Shown here: one piece after another, positions 54,187 to 63,482 of the stretch
How the letters are laid out: the number at the start of each line of letters is the position of its first letter
Position numbering within the stretch: the stretch's first letter is position 1
Assembly (NCBI RefSeq): GCF_003605195.1
Contig: NZ_QYOS01000022.1
Span: 186,001-250,000, forward strand
Reading direction: 5' to 3'
Source: Aurantiacibacter odishensis
GTDB taxonomy: Bacteria; Pseudomonadota; Alphaproteobacteria; Sphingomonadales; Sphingomonadaceae
DNA: 64,000 nt
Program-made: the position numbers and the translations under genes
The notes under the pieces: generated by a model
The model's database searches: none
The model's input: the letters and a program-made list of their open reading frames with translations, nothing else
What the model was told of the DNA's origin: nothing

Positions 54187-56862
54187 TCAGTAGTCGTAGG
54201 AGACCCTGACGCCGACCGTCATCGGGCGGTTCGTCGTGATCCGCTCCCGGTCGAACACGAAACTGCCGGAAATCTCGGCGCGCTCGTCGAACAGGTTTTC
54301 ACCAAAGACTTCGAAGCGCCACTGGTCGGCAACGATACCCGCGGCAAGGTCTACCACGGTGTAGCTGTCCAGCTTCAGCTTGTTGATCTCGATGATGTCG
54401 GTGAACTTCGATGCCGAGTAGGTCACCTGCGGCTGGACATAGGCTTCCAGCGTGTTCGACAGGTCCCACTCGTACCGGATGCGCGCGTTGCCCTGGAATT
54501 CAGGCGCATAGGCAAGCGGCTCGCCCGCCACCACGTCGTCCGTCGGCGTCAGCACCTCGGTGATTTCGGTATCGAGGATCGAGAAGGCTCCGGCAAAGGT
54601 GAAGCCCGGCAGCGCATAGGGCGCGACCGTGAAATCGCCCTCGATGCCGTAGATCTCTGCATTCGCCGCGTTGTCCGAGAAGAAGAGGTTGGTGATGCTG
54701 GGATCGAAGATCGTCGTCTGCAGGCGGCTGATGTCGACGTAGAAAGCCGAGCCGTTGAACCGCAGCTGGCCGTCGATCAGGTCGAGCTTCCAGCCCAGTT
54801 CGTAGTTCTGCACCTCGTCGGTATCCAGCTCGAACGGCACGGTGAAAGTGGCACCGTTGCCGATTGCGGTGGTGGCACCGCCCGGACGGTTGAGCAGACC
54901 GGGACGGAAACCTTCCGAATAGGTCGCGTAGATCAGCGTATCCGGCGTCGGCGTAAGCTGGATCGAACCCTTGTAGATAAACCCGTCCGTCGCTGCGACA
55001 TCAGGTGCGCGAACCGCGTTGAAAACCTGCTGCGCCTGCGTTGGGGAGAGACCGGCCGCCTGGATATCTTCCAGCGTGTCTTCCAGCGTGAAGGTCTGGC
55101 GCAGGTCGGCGTTACAGCTGCCGATGAAGGTGTATTCACCGTCCCCATCGTACAGGTCGTTCAGGTCGGTGCCAAATGCGTTGGCATCCTGTGCCGCGCC
55201 TGCGTTACAGAACGAACCGTTGGCGCTGCCTTCGAAATCCACCTCGATATCGTAGTAGCGCGCACCCAGCGTGATCGTCAGCAGGTCGGGCACGATGTCG
55301 AAGCTGGCTTCGCCGAAGATGCCGATCTGTTCATCCGTACGGCGGATATCATTGCGGAAGATCGTGGCTTCGGGGAACGGTCCCGGAGCGCTGGTGAAGC
55401 CTTCCTGCGGGAAGTTGGGCGCAAAACCGCCGAACGGTGCCGCAGCGATATTGCCGGGATAGTTGAAGTCGTTGCGCTCTTCCAGCTGCAGGTCGGAATA
55501 GAAACCGCCTGCCGTGGCCCGGAAACGCCAGTCTTCAGGGGTGCTGAAGCGCAGTTCCTGCGTGAATACGGTCGTATCGCTGTCCGACGTGACGTAGTTG
55601 TTGGGCGGCTGGCAGGTGCCCGACGGATCGTTATCGCCCGGATAGGAAACCGAACCGTCGCAGATGTAGTAGGGCAGGTACTGGCCGACGAAGAGGTAGT
55701 CGGTGTAGTCGATGCGCTGCTGCGTCTCACGATCGGTGTAGGCACCGGTGTAGACGACATCGAGCATGGCGAGACGGCCTTCGACGGTCCAGCTGGTGTT
55801 GCTGAAATTGTCTTCCAGGCGGTCGTCCTCGAACCGCTGAATTTCCAGGTCGTCGAGGCCGTCCAGTTCGGGATCGGCGAAGAAGACGCCATCGCTTTCC
55901 AGGTTCTGGCGCGAATGGGCGACTGTGATCGTCCAGTCGGGCGTCACTTCCCACAATGCCGTGGCGCGGAAACCGGCGTAGGTCGTGTCGTTGAAGTCTT
56001 CCTCGACCAGACCGGAGTTGTCGGTTTGCAGGAACTCGACGGCAGACAGGTCGGAGGTGGACTGGAAGCCTGCGCGCCGGGCACTGACCGGAACGCCGTT
56101 GGCGCGCACCGTACCCGCAGGACGGAAACGCGCGCTCTCGCTGAGGTCGCGGGTGCCCTGAACGTTATCGATGTAGCCGCCCTGGTGATCGAGATAGGCC
56201 ACGCCGCGCACGGCGATGGTGTCCGTCACCGGCACATTCAGCATGAACTCGGTCTTGTAGGACGTGTCGCCGCCATCGGTGAAGCTGACGCCAGCGCTGG
56301 CGCCTGCGTCGAACCCGGCAAGGCTGGGCTTGTTGGTGATGAGGCGGACAACACCGGCCTGCGAGCTGGCACCGAACAGCGTGCCCTGCGGGCCGGAGAG
56401 CACCTCGATACGCTCGAGATCGGCGGCATATACGTCGAGGTTACGACCCGGCTGCGTCAGCGGCTGCTCGTCAAGGTAGAGTGCGACATTCGGCGCGAGG
56501 CCGGCGACCCCGGCGGTCGTCAGGTTCGGCGTGGTCGAGGCGAGGCCGCGAATATAGATAGTCGACTGGCCCGGTCCGCTGCCGCCTGCCGTGACTGTCG
56601 GCAGCTGGTCGAGGTAGTCCTCGAAGGTATCGATGTTGAGGTCTTCGAGGCCTTCTTCACCGAGCGCCTGCACGGAAACCGGCACATCCTGCAGGTCTTC
56701 CTGACGGCGGGTGGCGGTGACAACGATGGTTTGAACGCCGCCCTGGCGGGCCTGGGGAGCGGGTGCAGGGGCGGGAGCCGGCTGGGCTTCCTGGGCCGCG
56801 ACGGGCGCGGCAATGGCTATAGCTAGTGCGCCAATGGACGCACCACTGATGTATTTCGACAT
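54187..56862 (-). CDS. TonB-dependent receptor (third of the window)
   Basis: This 891-residue receptor has a signal peptide (ending PVAAQEA), a Pro/Ala linker, a TonB box QTIVVTATRRQ, a plug domain (about 45-170) with VPVSVQAL and VLSGPQGTLFGASSQAGVV, and a barrel ending VGVRVSYDY. The plug resembles the large sphingomonad receptor group whose ligands include siderophores, carbohydrates and aromatics. A long AT-rich upstream region and a strong terminator make it a likely single-gene unit. The BCCT transporter gene lies upstream on the same strand. Confidence 0.93.
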   Translation of the reverse strand: MSKYISGASIGALAIAIAAPVAAQEAQPAPAPAPAPQARQGGVQTIVVTATRRQEDLQDVPVSVQALGEEGLEDLNIDTFEDYLDQLPTVTAGGSGPGQSTIYIRGLASTTPNLTTAGVAGLAPNVALYLDEQPLTQPGRNLDVYAADLERIEVLSGPQGTLFGASSQAGVVRLITNKPSLAGFDAGASAGVSFTDGGDTSYKTEFMLNVPVTDTIAVRGVAYLDHQGGYIDNVQGTRDLSESARFRPAGTVRANGVPVSARRAGFQSTSDLSAVEFLQTDNSGLVEEDFNDTTYAGFRATALWEVTPDWTITVAHSRQNLESDGVFFADPELDGLDDLEIQRFEDDRLEDNFSNTSWTVEGRLAMLDVVYTGAYTDRETQQRIDYTDYLFVGQYLPYYICDGSVSYPGDNDPSGTCQPPNNYVTSDSDTTVFTQELRFSTPEDWRFRATAGGFYSDLQLEERNDFNYPGNIAAAPFGGFAPNFPQEGFTSAPGPFPEATIFRNDIRRTDEQIGIFGEASFDIVPDLLTITLGARYYDIEVDFEGSANGSFCNAGAAQDANAFGTDLNDLYDGDGEYTFIGSCNADLRQTFTLEDTLEDIQAAGLSPTQAQQVFNAVRAPDVAATDGFIYKGSIQLTPTPDTLIYATYSEGFRPGLLNRPGGATTAIGNGATFTVPFELDTDEVQNYELGWKLDLIDGQLRFNGSAFYVDISRLQTTIFDPSITNLFFSDNAANAEIYGIEGDFTVAPYALPGFTFAGAFSILDTEITEVLTPTDDVVAGEPLAYAPEFQGNARIRYEWDLSNTLEAYVQPQVTYSASKFTDIIEINKLKLDSYTVVDLAAGIVADQWRFEVFGENLFDERAEISGSFVFDRERITTNRPMTVGVRVSYDY

Positions 56863-57237
56863 TTGGGGTTTCCCTCTGTTCCGGGTGATCGCGCAGCAGC
56901 AGGATAGCGCTTAGCGATACGAAAATGCGTGCCGCGCGGCATGGGTCTGTGAAATGCGCGCGTGCGAGATCCGATTAGAGGGATAATGTCAAAGTTTCCA
57001 CCGCTAGCGGGCGGATTATGGGGATGGTAAAAATCCTTGTTGCATAATAACAACAATTGTTAACAAGCGGAAGAATAAGTCAAATACGAATTTGATATAA
57101 TCTCTGTTCTCAAATGAATGCCATTTTTTACTTTATGCGCAGTCTATAATAGTCCGGTAACGTTCGGGAAATGGATAACTTTTGTCTTGATAAACTTCCG
57201 AACAGCCGATTTACATACTGCCTCTATTTCTTCAGGA
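56863..57237. promoter_or_regulatory. AT-rich intergenic region upstream of the TonB receptor
   Basis: This 375-base stretch lies between the BCCT stop and the TonB receptor start, both minus strand. From about 57030 it is clearly richer in A/T than the rest of the window. It includes TATAAT-like hexamers (57096-57101, 57145-57150) on the plus strand, a minus-strand TTGACA at 56987-56992, and a TAACAA-CAA-TTGTTA repeat. No coding frame is convincing. Confidence 0.5.
57048..57062. promoter_or_regulatory. Inverted repeat TAACAA-CAA-TTGTTA
   Basis: Perfect six-base arms around a three-base centre, 186 bases before the TonB receptor start. The spacing is larger than usual for a promoter-overlapping operator, but the long leader leaves room for a distal promoter. 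The binding protein is unknown. Confidence 0.4.
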
Positions 57238-58938
57238 CTACTTCGTGGCTTCCCATTCCTCGCAAGCCTCGGCAGTAGTGGGAACCCCGTGGCGCTTGCG
57301 GATCACGTCGAACACCACCGCCTTCACGATGGATATAGCCATCAGGGCCACCACCACGGAGAACGGCAATGCGCCGATGATCATGGTGATACGGATCGCG
57401 TCGATTCCGCCGATGATGAGCATGGAGCCGACCATGAAAGCCAGCGCTGCACCCCAGAACAGGATATGGCGGCGACGCTGACCATCGGTATCACCCGCGC
57501 CGTTGATCGTGTTGACGATGAGGATCGCGCTGTCGGCGCTGGTGATGAGGTAGGTCATCAGCAGCAGCACCACCAGGCCGGACACGACCCATGCAAAACC
57601 GGGGTCAAGCAGCACCGCGATCGTGGCATAAAGCTGATCCGAAATGCCCGCGTTCACGATCGCCCCGTCAGCCACACCGCTCAGTTCGAGGTCGATGGCC
57701 GTGCCGCCCACCAGCGTCATCCAGACGAAGCACATCAGCGAGGGGACCAGCAGCACGCCGAGAACGTATTCGCGCACCGTGCGTCCGCGCGAGATGCGGG
57801 CGATGAACATGCCCACGAATGGCGCGAAGGCTATCCACCAGGCCCAGTAGAATACGCTCCAGTCGAGTTGCCACTGCACCAGCTCGTCGCCGATCTCCGT
57901 GCCGCCGGAGAACAGCGTGAGGGCATTGTAGGGCAGCGTGCGGAGGTAATCGTAAATCCCCACGCCCAGCAGTTCGAGGCTGAGCAGCGCGGAGCCTGCC
58001 ACCGCAAACAGGGCAAGCAAGGCGAACGACAGGCCCATGTTGATGTTGGAGAGCCACTTGATCCCCTTTCCAACGCCCGAAAGCGCGCTGATGGTGGATG
58101 CGCCCACCAGAAGGACCAGCGAGGCAATGATGGCGACAGGGGTCGAACTGCCCTCTGTATCGACCAGCCAGTCACCTAGGCCCAGCCGGTTCAGCCCGGC
58201 CACGAACTGCTCCACACCAAGCCCCATCGTCGTTGCAACGCCGAGGATCGTCGCCACCACAGCGACGATATCCACCAGGTGTCCGGGCACCCCAGACATG
58301 GCCTTGCCGAACAGCGGGGCAAGCGAGGACCGGATCGTCAGTGGCAGGTTGCGGCGATAGGACACGTAACCGATGGCAAGCCCCACCAGGCCGTAGATGG
58401 CCCAGGGCGCCAGCCCCCAGTGCAGGAAGGTATAGATATAGGCCGGGCGCACGGCCTCGGCGCTCAGCGGCTCCACCGTGCCGCGAATGATATCGGGGTT
58501 GTTCTGGAAATGCGCGAGCGGCTCGCCGGTGGAATAGGTGAGCATCCCGATCCCGATGCCTGCGCCGAACAGCATCGCGAACCAGCTGAACTTGCCGAAT
58601 TCGGGCTTCTCGCCGGGGCTGCCGATGCGCAGGGTTCCCGATTGCGGAAGCGCCGCCAGCACCAGCGCCGTCAGCATCACCGCCGCGGTGACGTAGACAT
58701 ACCAGCCGGAGAAGGTGGAAATGATCGTGCTGTTGGCCGCGTTCAGCGTTTCGTTCGCGCTGACGGGGAAGAAAATCGCCCACATGATGATGAGCGAGAC
58801 GATGATCTTGGCCGGAATTGTGACTGATCGGCTGAAGCCGTCGTAGAAACCGCGATTGTGCGTCCTGATCGGCAAGTCCACCAGCGGAGGGTTTATCGGC
58901 GCATCGTCCGTATTCGCTGTCGGTACCTGTTCGGTCAC
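57238..58938 (-). CDS. BCCT family transporter (betaine/choline/carnitine type)
   Basis: This 566-residue protein has about 12 membrane helices. GAGIGIGMLTYSTGEPLAHF and WAWWIAFAPFVGMFIARISRGRTVREY (the BCCT signature region with Trp-rich helix 8) identify the family. BCCT carriers import betaine, carnitine, choline or DMSP, usually with Na+. The GTG at 58938 is preferred because AGGAGA lies nine bases before it; an upstream in-frame Met adds a poorly conserved N-terminus. It diverges from nadA. Confidence 0.92.
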   Translation of the reverse strand: MTEQVPTANTDDAPINPPLVDLPIRTHNRGFYDGFSRSVTIPAKIIVSLIIMWAIFFPVSANETLNAANSTIISTFSGWYVYVTAAVMLTALVLAALPQSGTLRIGSPGEKPEFGKFSWFAMLFGAGIGIGMLTYSTGEPLAHFQNNPDIIRGTVEPLSAEAVRPAYIYTFLHWGLAPWAIYGLVGLAIGYVSYRRNLPLTIRSSLAPLFGKAMSGVPGHLVDIVAVVATILGVATTMGLGVEQFVAGLNRLGLGDWLVDTEGSSTPVAIIASLVLLVGASTISALSGVGKGIKWLSNINMGLSFALLALFAVAGSALLSLELLGVGIYDYLRTLPYNALTLFSGGTEIGDELVQWQLDWSVFYWAWWIAFAPFVGMFIARISRGRTVREYVLGVLLVPSLMCFVWMTLVGGTAIDLELSGVADGAIVNAGISDQLYATIAVLLDPGFAWVVSGLVVLLLMTYLITSADSAILIVNTINGAGDTDGQRRRHILFWGAALAFMVGSMLIIGGIDAIRITMIIGALPFSVVVALMAISIVKAVVFDVIRKRHGVPTTAEACEEWEATK

Positions 58939-59151
58939 TATCTGGTATCTCCTGTTTCGCTCGCCACGCTGACGGCCCGGCGCAGAAAGCGCATGCCAGG
59001 GCCACCGATGCCGGGAATTGCCGCAAGCATAGGGAACTGGCCTGCTATTGCAAACGGGCGAGCCGGGCACTTGTGCCGGGCTAGCCCCTCGCAAATTCCG
59101 CCATGGCTTCTATATGCCTGATCAAACGCCAATCTAAATGGGGCATGAGAG

Positions 59152-60138
59152 ATGACCGACCAGACAGCAATCCCTGCAGGCATTGACTTGCGCGAAGAGA
59201 TCGATCGCCTGCGCAAGGAACGCAACGCCGTCATTCTCGCCCACTACTACCAGAAACCCGAATTGCAGGATCTTGCCGATTTCGTCGGGGACTCGCTGGA
59301 ACTTTCGAAGAAGGCGGCGGAAACCGATGCCGACGTGATCGCCTTTTGCGGCGTCAAGTTCATGGCCGATACCGCCAAGATTCTCAGCCCCGAGAAGATC
59401 GTGGTGCTGCCCGACATGGAAGCGGGTTGCAGCCTGGAAGATTCCTGTCCGCCGGAGAAGTTCGCCGCTTTCCGCGCCAAGCACCCCGACCACATCGCGC
59501 TCACCTACATCAACTGCTCGACCGAGGTGAAAGCCCTGTCGGACGTGATCGTCACCTCCTCTTCTGCCGAGACCATTCTGGAACAGATCCCGGAAGATCA
59601 GCCGATCATCTTCGGGCCGGACCGGCACCTGGGCGGCTATCTCAATCGCAAGTTCGACCGCGACATGCTGCTGTGGCCGGGCGTGTGCATCGTGCACGAG
59701 GCGTTCAGCGAGCGCGAGCTAATGAAACTGAAGGCAGAGCATCCCGATGCTCCCATCGCCGCACATCCCGAATGCCCGCCGCACATCATCGACCATGCCG
59801 ACCACGTCGGTTCCACCAGCTCGATCCTGCAGTTCGCAAAGACGTTCGAAGGCGATACGCTAATCGTGGCGACCGAGCCGCACATCATCCACCAGATGGA
59901 AAAGGCACTGCCGGGAAAGACCTTTCTCGGTGCGCCGGGTGCGGACGGCAACTGCAACTGCAACATCTGCCCCTACATGGCTCTGAACACGATGGAGAAG
60001 CTCTACCTCTGCCTGCGCGACCTGGAGCCGCGCATCGAAATCGAGGAGGAACTTCGCCTGAAAGCCAAGGCCAGCCTCGACAAGATGCTGGAAATGGCCA
60101 GCGGCACGATCGGCAAGGGTGACCTGGGGCGGGTTTGA
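59152..60138 (+). CDS. nadA: Quinolinate synthase
   Basis: This 328-residue protein makes quinolinate from iminoaspartate and dihydroxyacetone phosphate, binding one [4Fe-4S] cluster. It shows AHYYQKPELQDLADFVGDSLELSKKA, the INCSTEVKA block and the C-terminal NCNCNICPYMALN block. No nadB or nadC is adjacent. Confidence 0.96.
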   Translation: MTDQTAIPAGIDLREEIDRLRKERNAVILAHYYQKPELQDLADFVGDSLELSKKAAETDADVIAFCGVKFMADTAKILSPEKIVVLPDMEAGCSLEDSCPPEKFAAFRAKHPDHIALTYINCSTEVKALSDVIVTSSSAETILEQIPEDQPIIFGPDRHLGGYLNRKFDRDMLLWPGVCIVHEAFSERELMKLKAEHPDAPIAAHPECPPHIIDHADHVGSTSSILQFAKTFEGDTLIVATEPHIIHQMEKALPGKTFLGAPGADGNCNCNICPYMALNTMEKLYLCLRDLEPRIEIEEELRLKAKASLDKMLEMASGTIGKGDLGRV

Positions 60139-60180
60139 CGGGATGGGGCACCGCGCCTTGCGTCGCGCGTTACCCCTTTC

Positions 60181-61506
60181 ATGAAAGCCGAAATCCTGTG
60201 GGCGTGGCGTAGGCTCAACGCCAATTACTGGTTCTATCCGGCGGTGTTCGCGTTCACGTCGCTGCTGCTGGCCTTCGTCTGCATCGCGGCGGACCGCGCA
60301 GGCTATGCCGAGTGGCTGAACGATGTCTCGTGGCTGGCGCCCGCCCGGCCCGAGGGCGCGTCCACGATGTTGCAGGTGATCGCGGGCAGCATGATCGCGG
60401 TCGCCTCCACCGTGTTCTCCATCACTATCGTCGCGGTCAGCTATGCCAGCGGAACATATGGCCCGCGCCTGCTCACCAATTTCATGGAGGACAAGGGCAA
60501 CCAGCTTTCGCTGGCGACCTTCATCGGCACGTTTGTCTTCGCGCTCACCGTGCTGCGCACCGTGCGGGCGGAGGATGAGCAGCCCGCCACAGCCGCCGAT
60601 GCTGCTGCCACGGCCCTGCCCGGTTTCGTGCCACAACTCTCTCTGCTGATCGCTTTCATTCTGATGGTGATATCGGTCGCGGTGCTGGTGTTCTTCCTCA
60701 ACCACGTGCCGTCCAGCATCCGTATCAACAATGTGATCAAGGATATCGGGGAGCGACTGCTGGGGGCAATCGCGAAAACCTATCCCAACGACGGTGATCG
60801 CGACGCGCCGGACGGTGCGCCGCGCGGCTGCCCCATGCGGGCGGAGAAGGCCGGCTACATCCAGCTCATCGATTTCGGCGACATGGAAAAGCTGGCGCGC
60901 GAATGCGAGTGCGAGATCACGCTTCTGGTGCGCACCGGGGACTTCGTGCACAAGGGCCTGCCCATTCTCGAGATCGCCAACGGCTCCTGCCACGAGGGGT
61001 GCATGGAGAAACTGCGAGAGTGCTTCACGCAAGGCTCCAGCCGCACGCCGGAGCAGGACCCGGAATTCCTGATCGACGAACTGGTGGAAATCGGCCTGCG
61101 CGCGTTGTCACCGGGCATCAACGATCCCTTCACCGCTGTCACCTCGCTCCACTGGCTGGGCGCGGCCACGGCGGACCTTGGCAAGCGGCGGCTGGTGAAG
61201 GACGTGTGCAGCAGCGATGCGGAAAAGTGCCCGGTCTACCCCAAGGCGGACGATTTCAAGCACTTCGTCCAGCGCGGCTTCGGCGCGATCCGCAGCGCGG
61301 TGGCGAGCAGCCCGATTGCATCCAAGATCATGCTCGACACTCTGCGCAACGCGGCTCTCACGATCGAGGGCGAGGAGCGGCGCGAGCTGCTGCTGGGAGA
61401 AGCGGCGCAGTTGCGCGAACAGGCGCGGCTGGCGCTGGAAGGGCCGGATCGCCGCGAGGTGGAGGACCGGTTCGACGCGGTAATGATGGATTTCAAGCAG
61501 GCTTGA
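60181..61506 (+). CDS. DUF2254 membrane protein
   Basis: This 441-residue protein has four membrane segments in its first 190 residues (for example WFYPAVFAFTSLLLAFVCIA and LSLLIAFILMVISVAVLVFFL), then a soluble C-terminal domain with ISPGINDPFTAVT-type sequence (here ALSPGINDPFTAV). It matches DUF2254. Function unknown. nadA lies 42 bases upstream. Confidence 0.9.
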   Translation: MKAEILWAWRRLNANYWFYPAVFAFTSLLLAFVCIAADRAGYAEWLNDVSWLAPARPEGASTMLQVIAGSMIAVASTVFSITIVAVSYASGTYGPRLLTNFMEDKGNQLSLATFIGTFVFALTVLRTVRAEDEQPATAADAAATALPGFVPQLSLLIAFILMVISVAVLVFFLNHVPSSIRINNVIKDIGERLLGAIAKTYPNDGDRDAPDGAPRGCPMRAEKAGYIQLIDFGDMEKLARECECEITLLVRTGDFVHKGLPILEIANGSCHEGCMEKLRECFTQGSSRTPEQDPEFLIDELVEIGLRALSPGINDPFTAVTSLHWLGAATADLGKRRLVKDVCSSDAEKCPVYPKADDFKHFVQRGFGAIRSAVASSPIASKIMLDTLRNAALTIEGEERRELLLGEAAQLREQARLALEGPDRREVEDRFDAVMMDFKQA

Positions 61507-61507
61507 A

Positions 61508-62428
61508 CTATACCGGATTGACGCGCGGACGCGGCGGTTCCCTTGGCGCGGTCATTCTCGCCAGCACCAGCGCGCTGCCAACCAGCACGATGCCCAGAAG
61601 GTCGAGCGGCACGAGCACCTCGTCGAATGCCAGCCACCCGATCAGCGCGGCGACCGCAGGCTGGGTGAGCAAGGCAATGCCGATCACCAGCGGCGAAAAG
61701 GCTTTCAGCGAATAGACGAGCAGGCCCTGTCCCAATAGCTGGCTGGAGAAAGCCAGCACCAGCACCGGTGTCCAGTCGGTAGGCCAGAAGGGCTCGCCCG
61801 ATAACTGTGCGACCACGAACAGCACGGCGACGCTGGCACTACTGGACAGGGCGAGCACGCTCCAACTGCCGAAGCTCTTGCGCGCGTCCTGCAACAGCAG
61901 CAGGTATCCGGCATAGAGCAGGCCGGCGAGCAGGCAGAACAGGTCGCCCACGAAGTTCGCGGTCGACAGTTCGAGCGATCGACCCAGCAGCACGGCTGAC
62001 CCGGCAAAGGCCGCGATGATCGCCCGCCACTCGCGCCCAATCGGCAGACGCCGTAGCACCACGAAGCCCCAGACCATCAGGATAACGCTGCCCGCATTGC
62101 CGAACAGCACCGCGTTCGCCAGCCGGGTATCGCCGATGCCGACGTGCCAGGCGGCGATATCGAGGCCGAAGAAGACGCCGCCCGCCAGTACCAGCAGGAC
62201 AGCCTTTCGCGGAATGCCGCCCAGCCGTTCGCCGGTGATGCCCGCGAGAAGGAACAGGAACGGCAGCGCCAGCGCCACACGCCAAAATCCGGCGCTGACC
62301 GGGCCGGTATCGGCCAGTCGCACCAGCCAAGGACCGCAGGCGAGCGCCACGTTACCCAGCAGCAGTGCTGCTAGTGCCAAGGCTTTCGCGCGCAGGGGCT
62401 GGTCTTCACCGGTTTGGGGACCGGTCAT
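61508..62428 (-). CDS. EamA/DMT-family transporter
   Basis: This 306-residue protein has ten predicted membrane helices in two EamA repeats. It starts after a short polar N-terminus and converges on the DUF2254 gene with one base between stops. EamA proteins export or import small metabolites; the substrate is unknown. The small lipoprotein gene is nine bases upstream. Confidence 0.88.
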   Translation of the reverse strand: MTGPQTGEDQPLRAKALALAALLLGNVALACGPWLVRLADTGPVSAGFWRVALALPFLFLLAGITGERLGGIPRKAVLLVLAGGVFFGLDIAAWHVGIGDTRLANAVLFGNAGSVILMVWGFVVLRRLPIGREWRAIIAAFAGSAVLLGRSLELSTANFVGDLFCLLAGLLYAGYLLLLQDARKSFGSWSVLALSSSASVAVLFVVAQLSGEPFWPTDWTPVLVLAFSSQLLGQGLLVYSLKAFSPLVIGIALLTQPAVAALIGWLAFDEVLVPLDLLGIVLVGSALVLARMTAPREPPRPRVNPV

Positions 62429-62437
62429 GGGAGGAAC

Positions 62438-62737
62438 CTACTCGGCCTCTTCGGCCGGTTCCGGCTCTTCGCTTTCGGCGGGCTGGGCCTCTTCGGTAAC
62501 CGACTGGGGAGCCGCAGCGGGAGTTGCACCTCCTTCCACGCCTTTTTCCGGCTCTGCCAACGGAGCCTGCGAGCGCACCTGGTCGAGCGGCAGCATCTCG
62601 TCGCTGATCGTGCCCTCCAGCACTTCCCCCGATGCCTCGCGCCCGTCGTTCTCCACATCGACTGCCGGATCGTCCCCACAGGCCGAGAGGGCAAGCAGCA
62701 CAGGCGCGGCAAGGGCCAGGGTGCGGATCGTGGTCAT
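62438..62737 (-). CDS. Small predicted lipoprotein, acidic tail
   Basis: This 99-residue protein has a signal peptide with lipobox LSAC (Cys20), then an acidic low-complexity tail rich in Glu, Pro and Ala (EEPEPAEEAE at the end). No domain is recognisable. It lies between lipB and the EamA gene on the same strand, with short spacers, so it is probably in their transcript. Confidence 0.75.
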   Translation of the reverse strand: MTTIRTLALAAPVLLALSACGDDPAVDVENDGREASGEVLEGTISDEMLPLDQVRSQAPLAEPEKGVEGGATPAAAPQSVTEEAQPAESEEPEPAEEAE

Positions 62738-62740
62738 GGT

Positions 62741-63415
62741 TTAGGCGGTCTCCGGTTGCGAAATGGCGCCGAGGAATTGGCCGGCGCGCGCCAGCAATGC
62801 CTCATCCCATTCCTCCGGCGCAACAGTCTTTCCAAGTGCTTCCATGCTGGTGACGCCGTATTCCGAGATACCGCAGGGCACGATGCCGGTGAAATGGGAG
62901 AGGTCGGGCGAGAGGTTCACGGCGAAACCGTGCATCGTCACCCAGCGCCGCACGCGCACGCCGATGGCGCCGATCTTGGCTTCCGCGCCGCTGGCATCGT
63001 GCGTCCATATTCCGACGCGTTCGGGTACGGCGAAGGCTTCCACATCGAAATCGGAGAGAGTGGCGATCACCCAGCTCTCCAGCGCGTGGACGAACTGGCG
63101 CACGTCCTTCGTGCGCTTCTTCAGGTCCAGCAGCACGTATGTCACACGTTGGCCGGGGCCGTGATAGGTGTAGCGCCCCCCCCGCCCCGTATCGACCACG
63201 TCAAAACGCGGATCGACCAGTTCGGCCGCATCGGCGCTGGTTCCGGCGGTGTAGACCGGCGGGTGTTCCAGCATCCACACCAGTTCCTGCCCCTCGCCCG
63301 CAGCCAGCGCCGCGTTGCGCGCCTCCTGCTCGGCCAGCGCCTCGCGATAGGGCACCTGGCCCAGCGATCGGCGCCATTCGATTGATGGATCTGGAAGATT
63401 GCTGTTGTCAGTCAT
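62741..63415 (-). CDS. lipB: Octanoyl-[ACP]:protein octanoyltransferase
   Basis: This 224-residue LipB transfers octanoate to lipoyl domains. [12 protein letters not shown], the catalytic Lys region [22 protein letters not shown] and Cys region [14 protein letters not shown] are all present. The first gene of a likely operon with the lipoprotein and EamA genes. A divergent membrane-protein gene starts 68 bases away. Confidence 0.96.
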   Translation of the reverse strand: MTDNSNLPDPSIEWRRSLGQVPYREALAEQEARNAALAAGEGQELVWMLEHPPVYTAGTSADAAELVDPRFDVVDTGRGGRYTYHGPGQRVTYVLLDLKKRTKDVRQFVHALESWVIATLSDFDVEAFAVPERVGIWTHDASGAEAKIGAIGVRVRRWVTMHGFAVNLSPDLSHFTGIVPCGISEYGVTSMEALGKTVAPEEWDEALLARAGQFLGAISQPETA

Positions 63416-63482
63416 GGTTTGGCGATTGCGTGGCGGGTGCGAAGGCGCTTATCAAGTGGGCATTTGCGGAACAGAGGACAAT

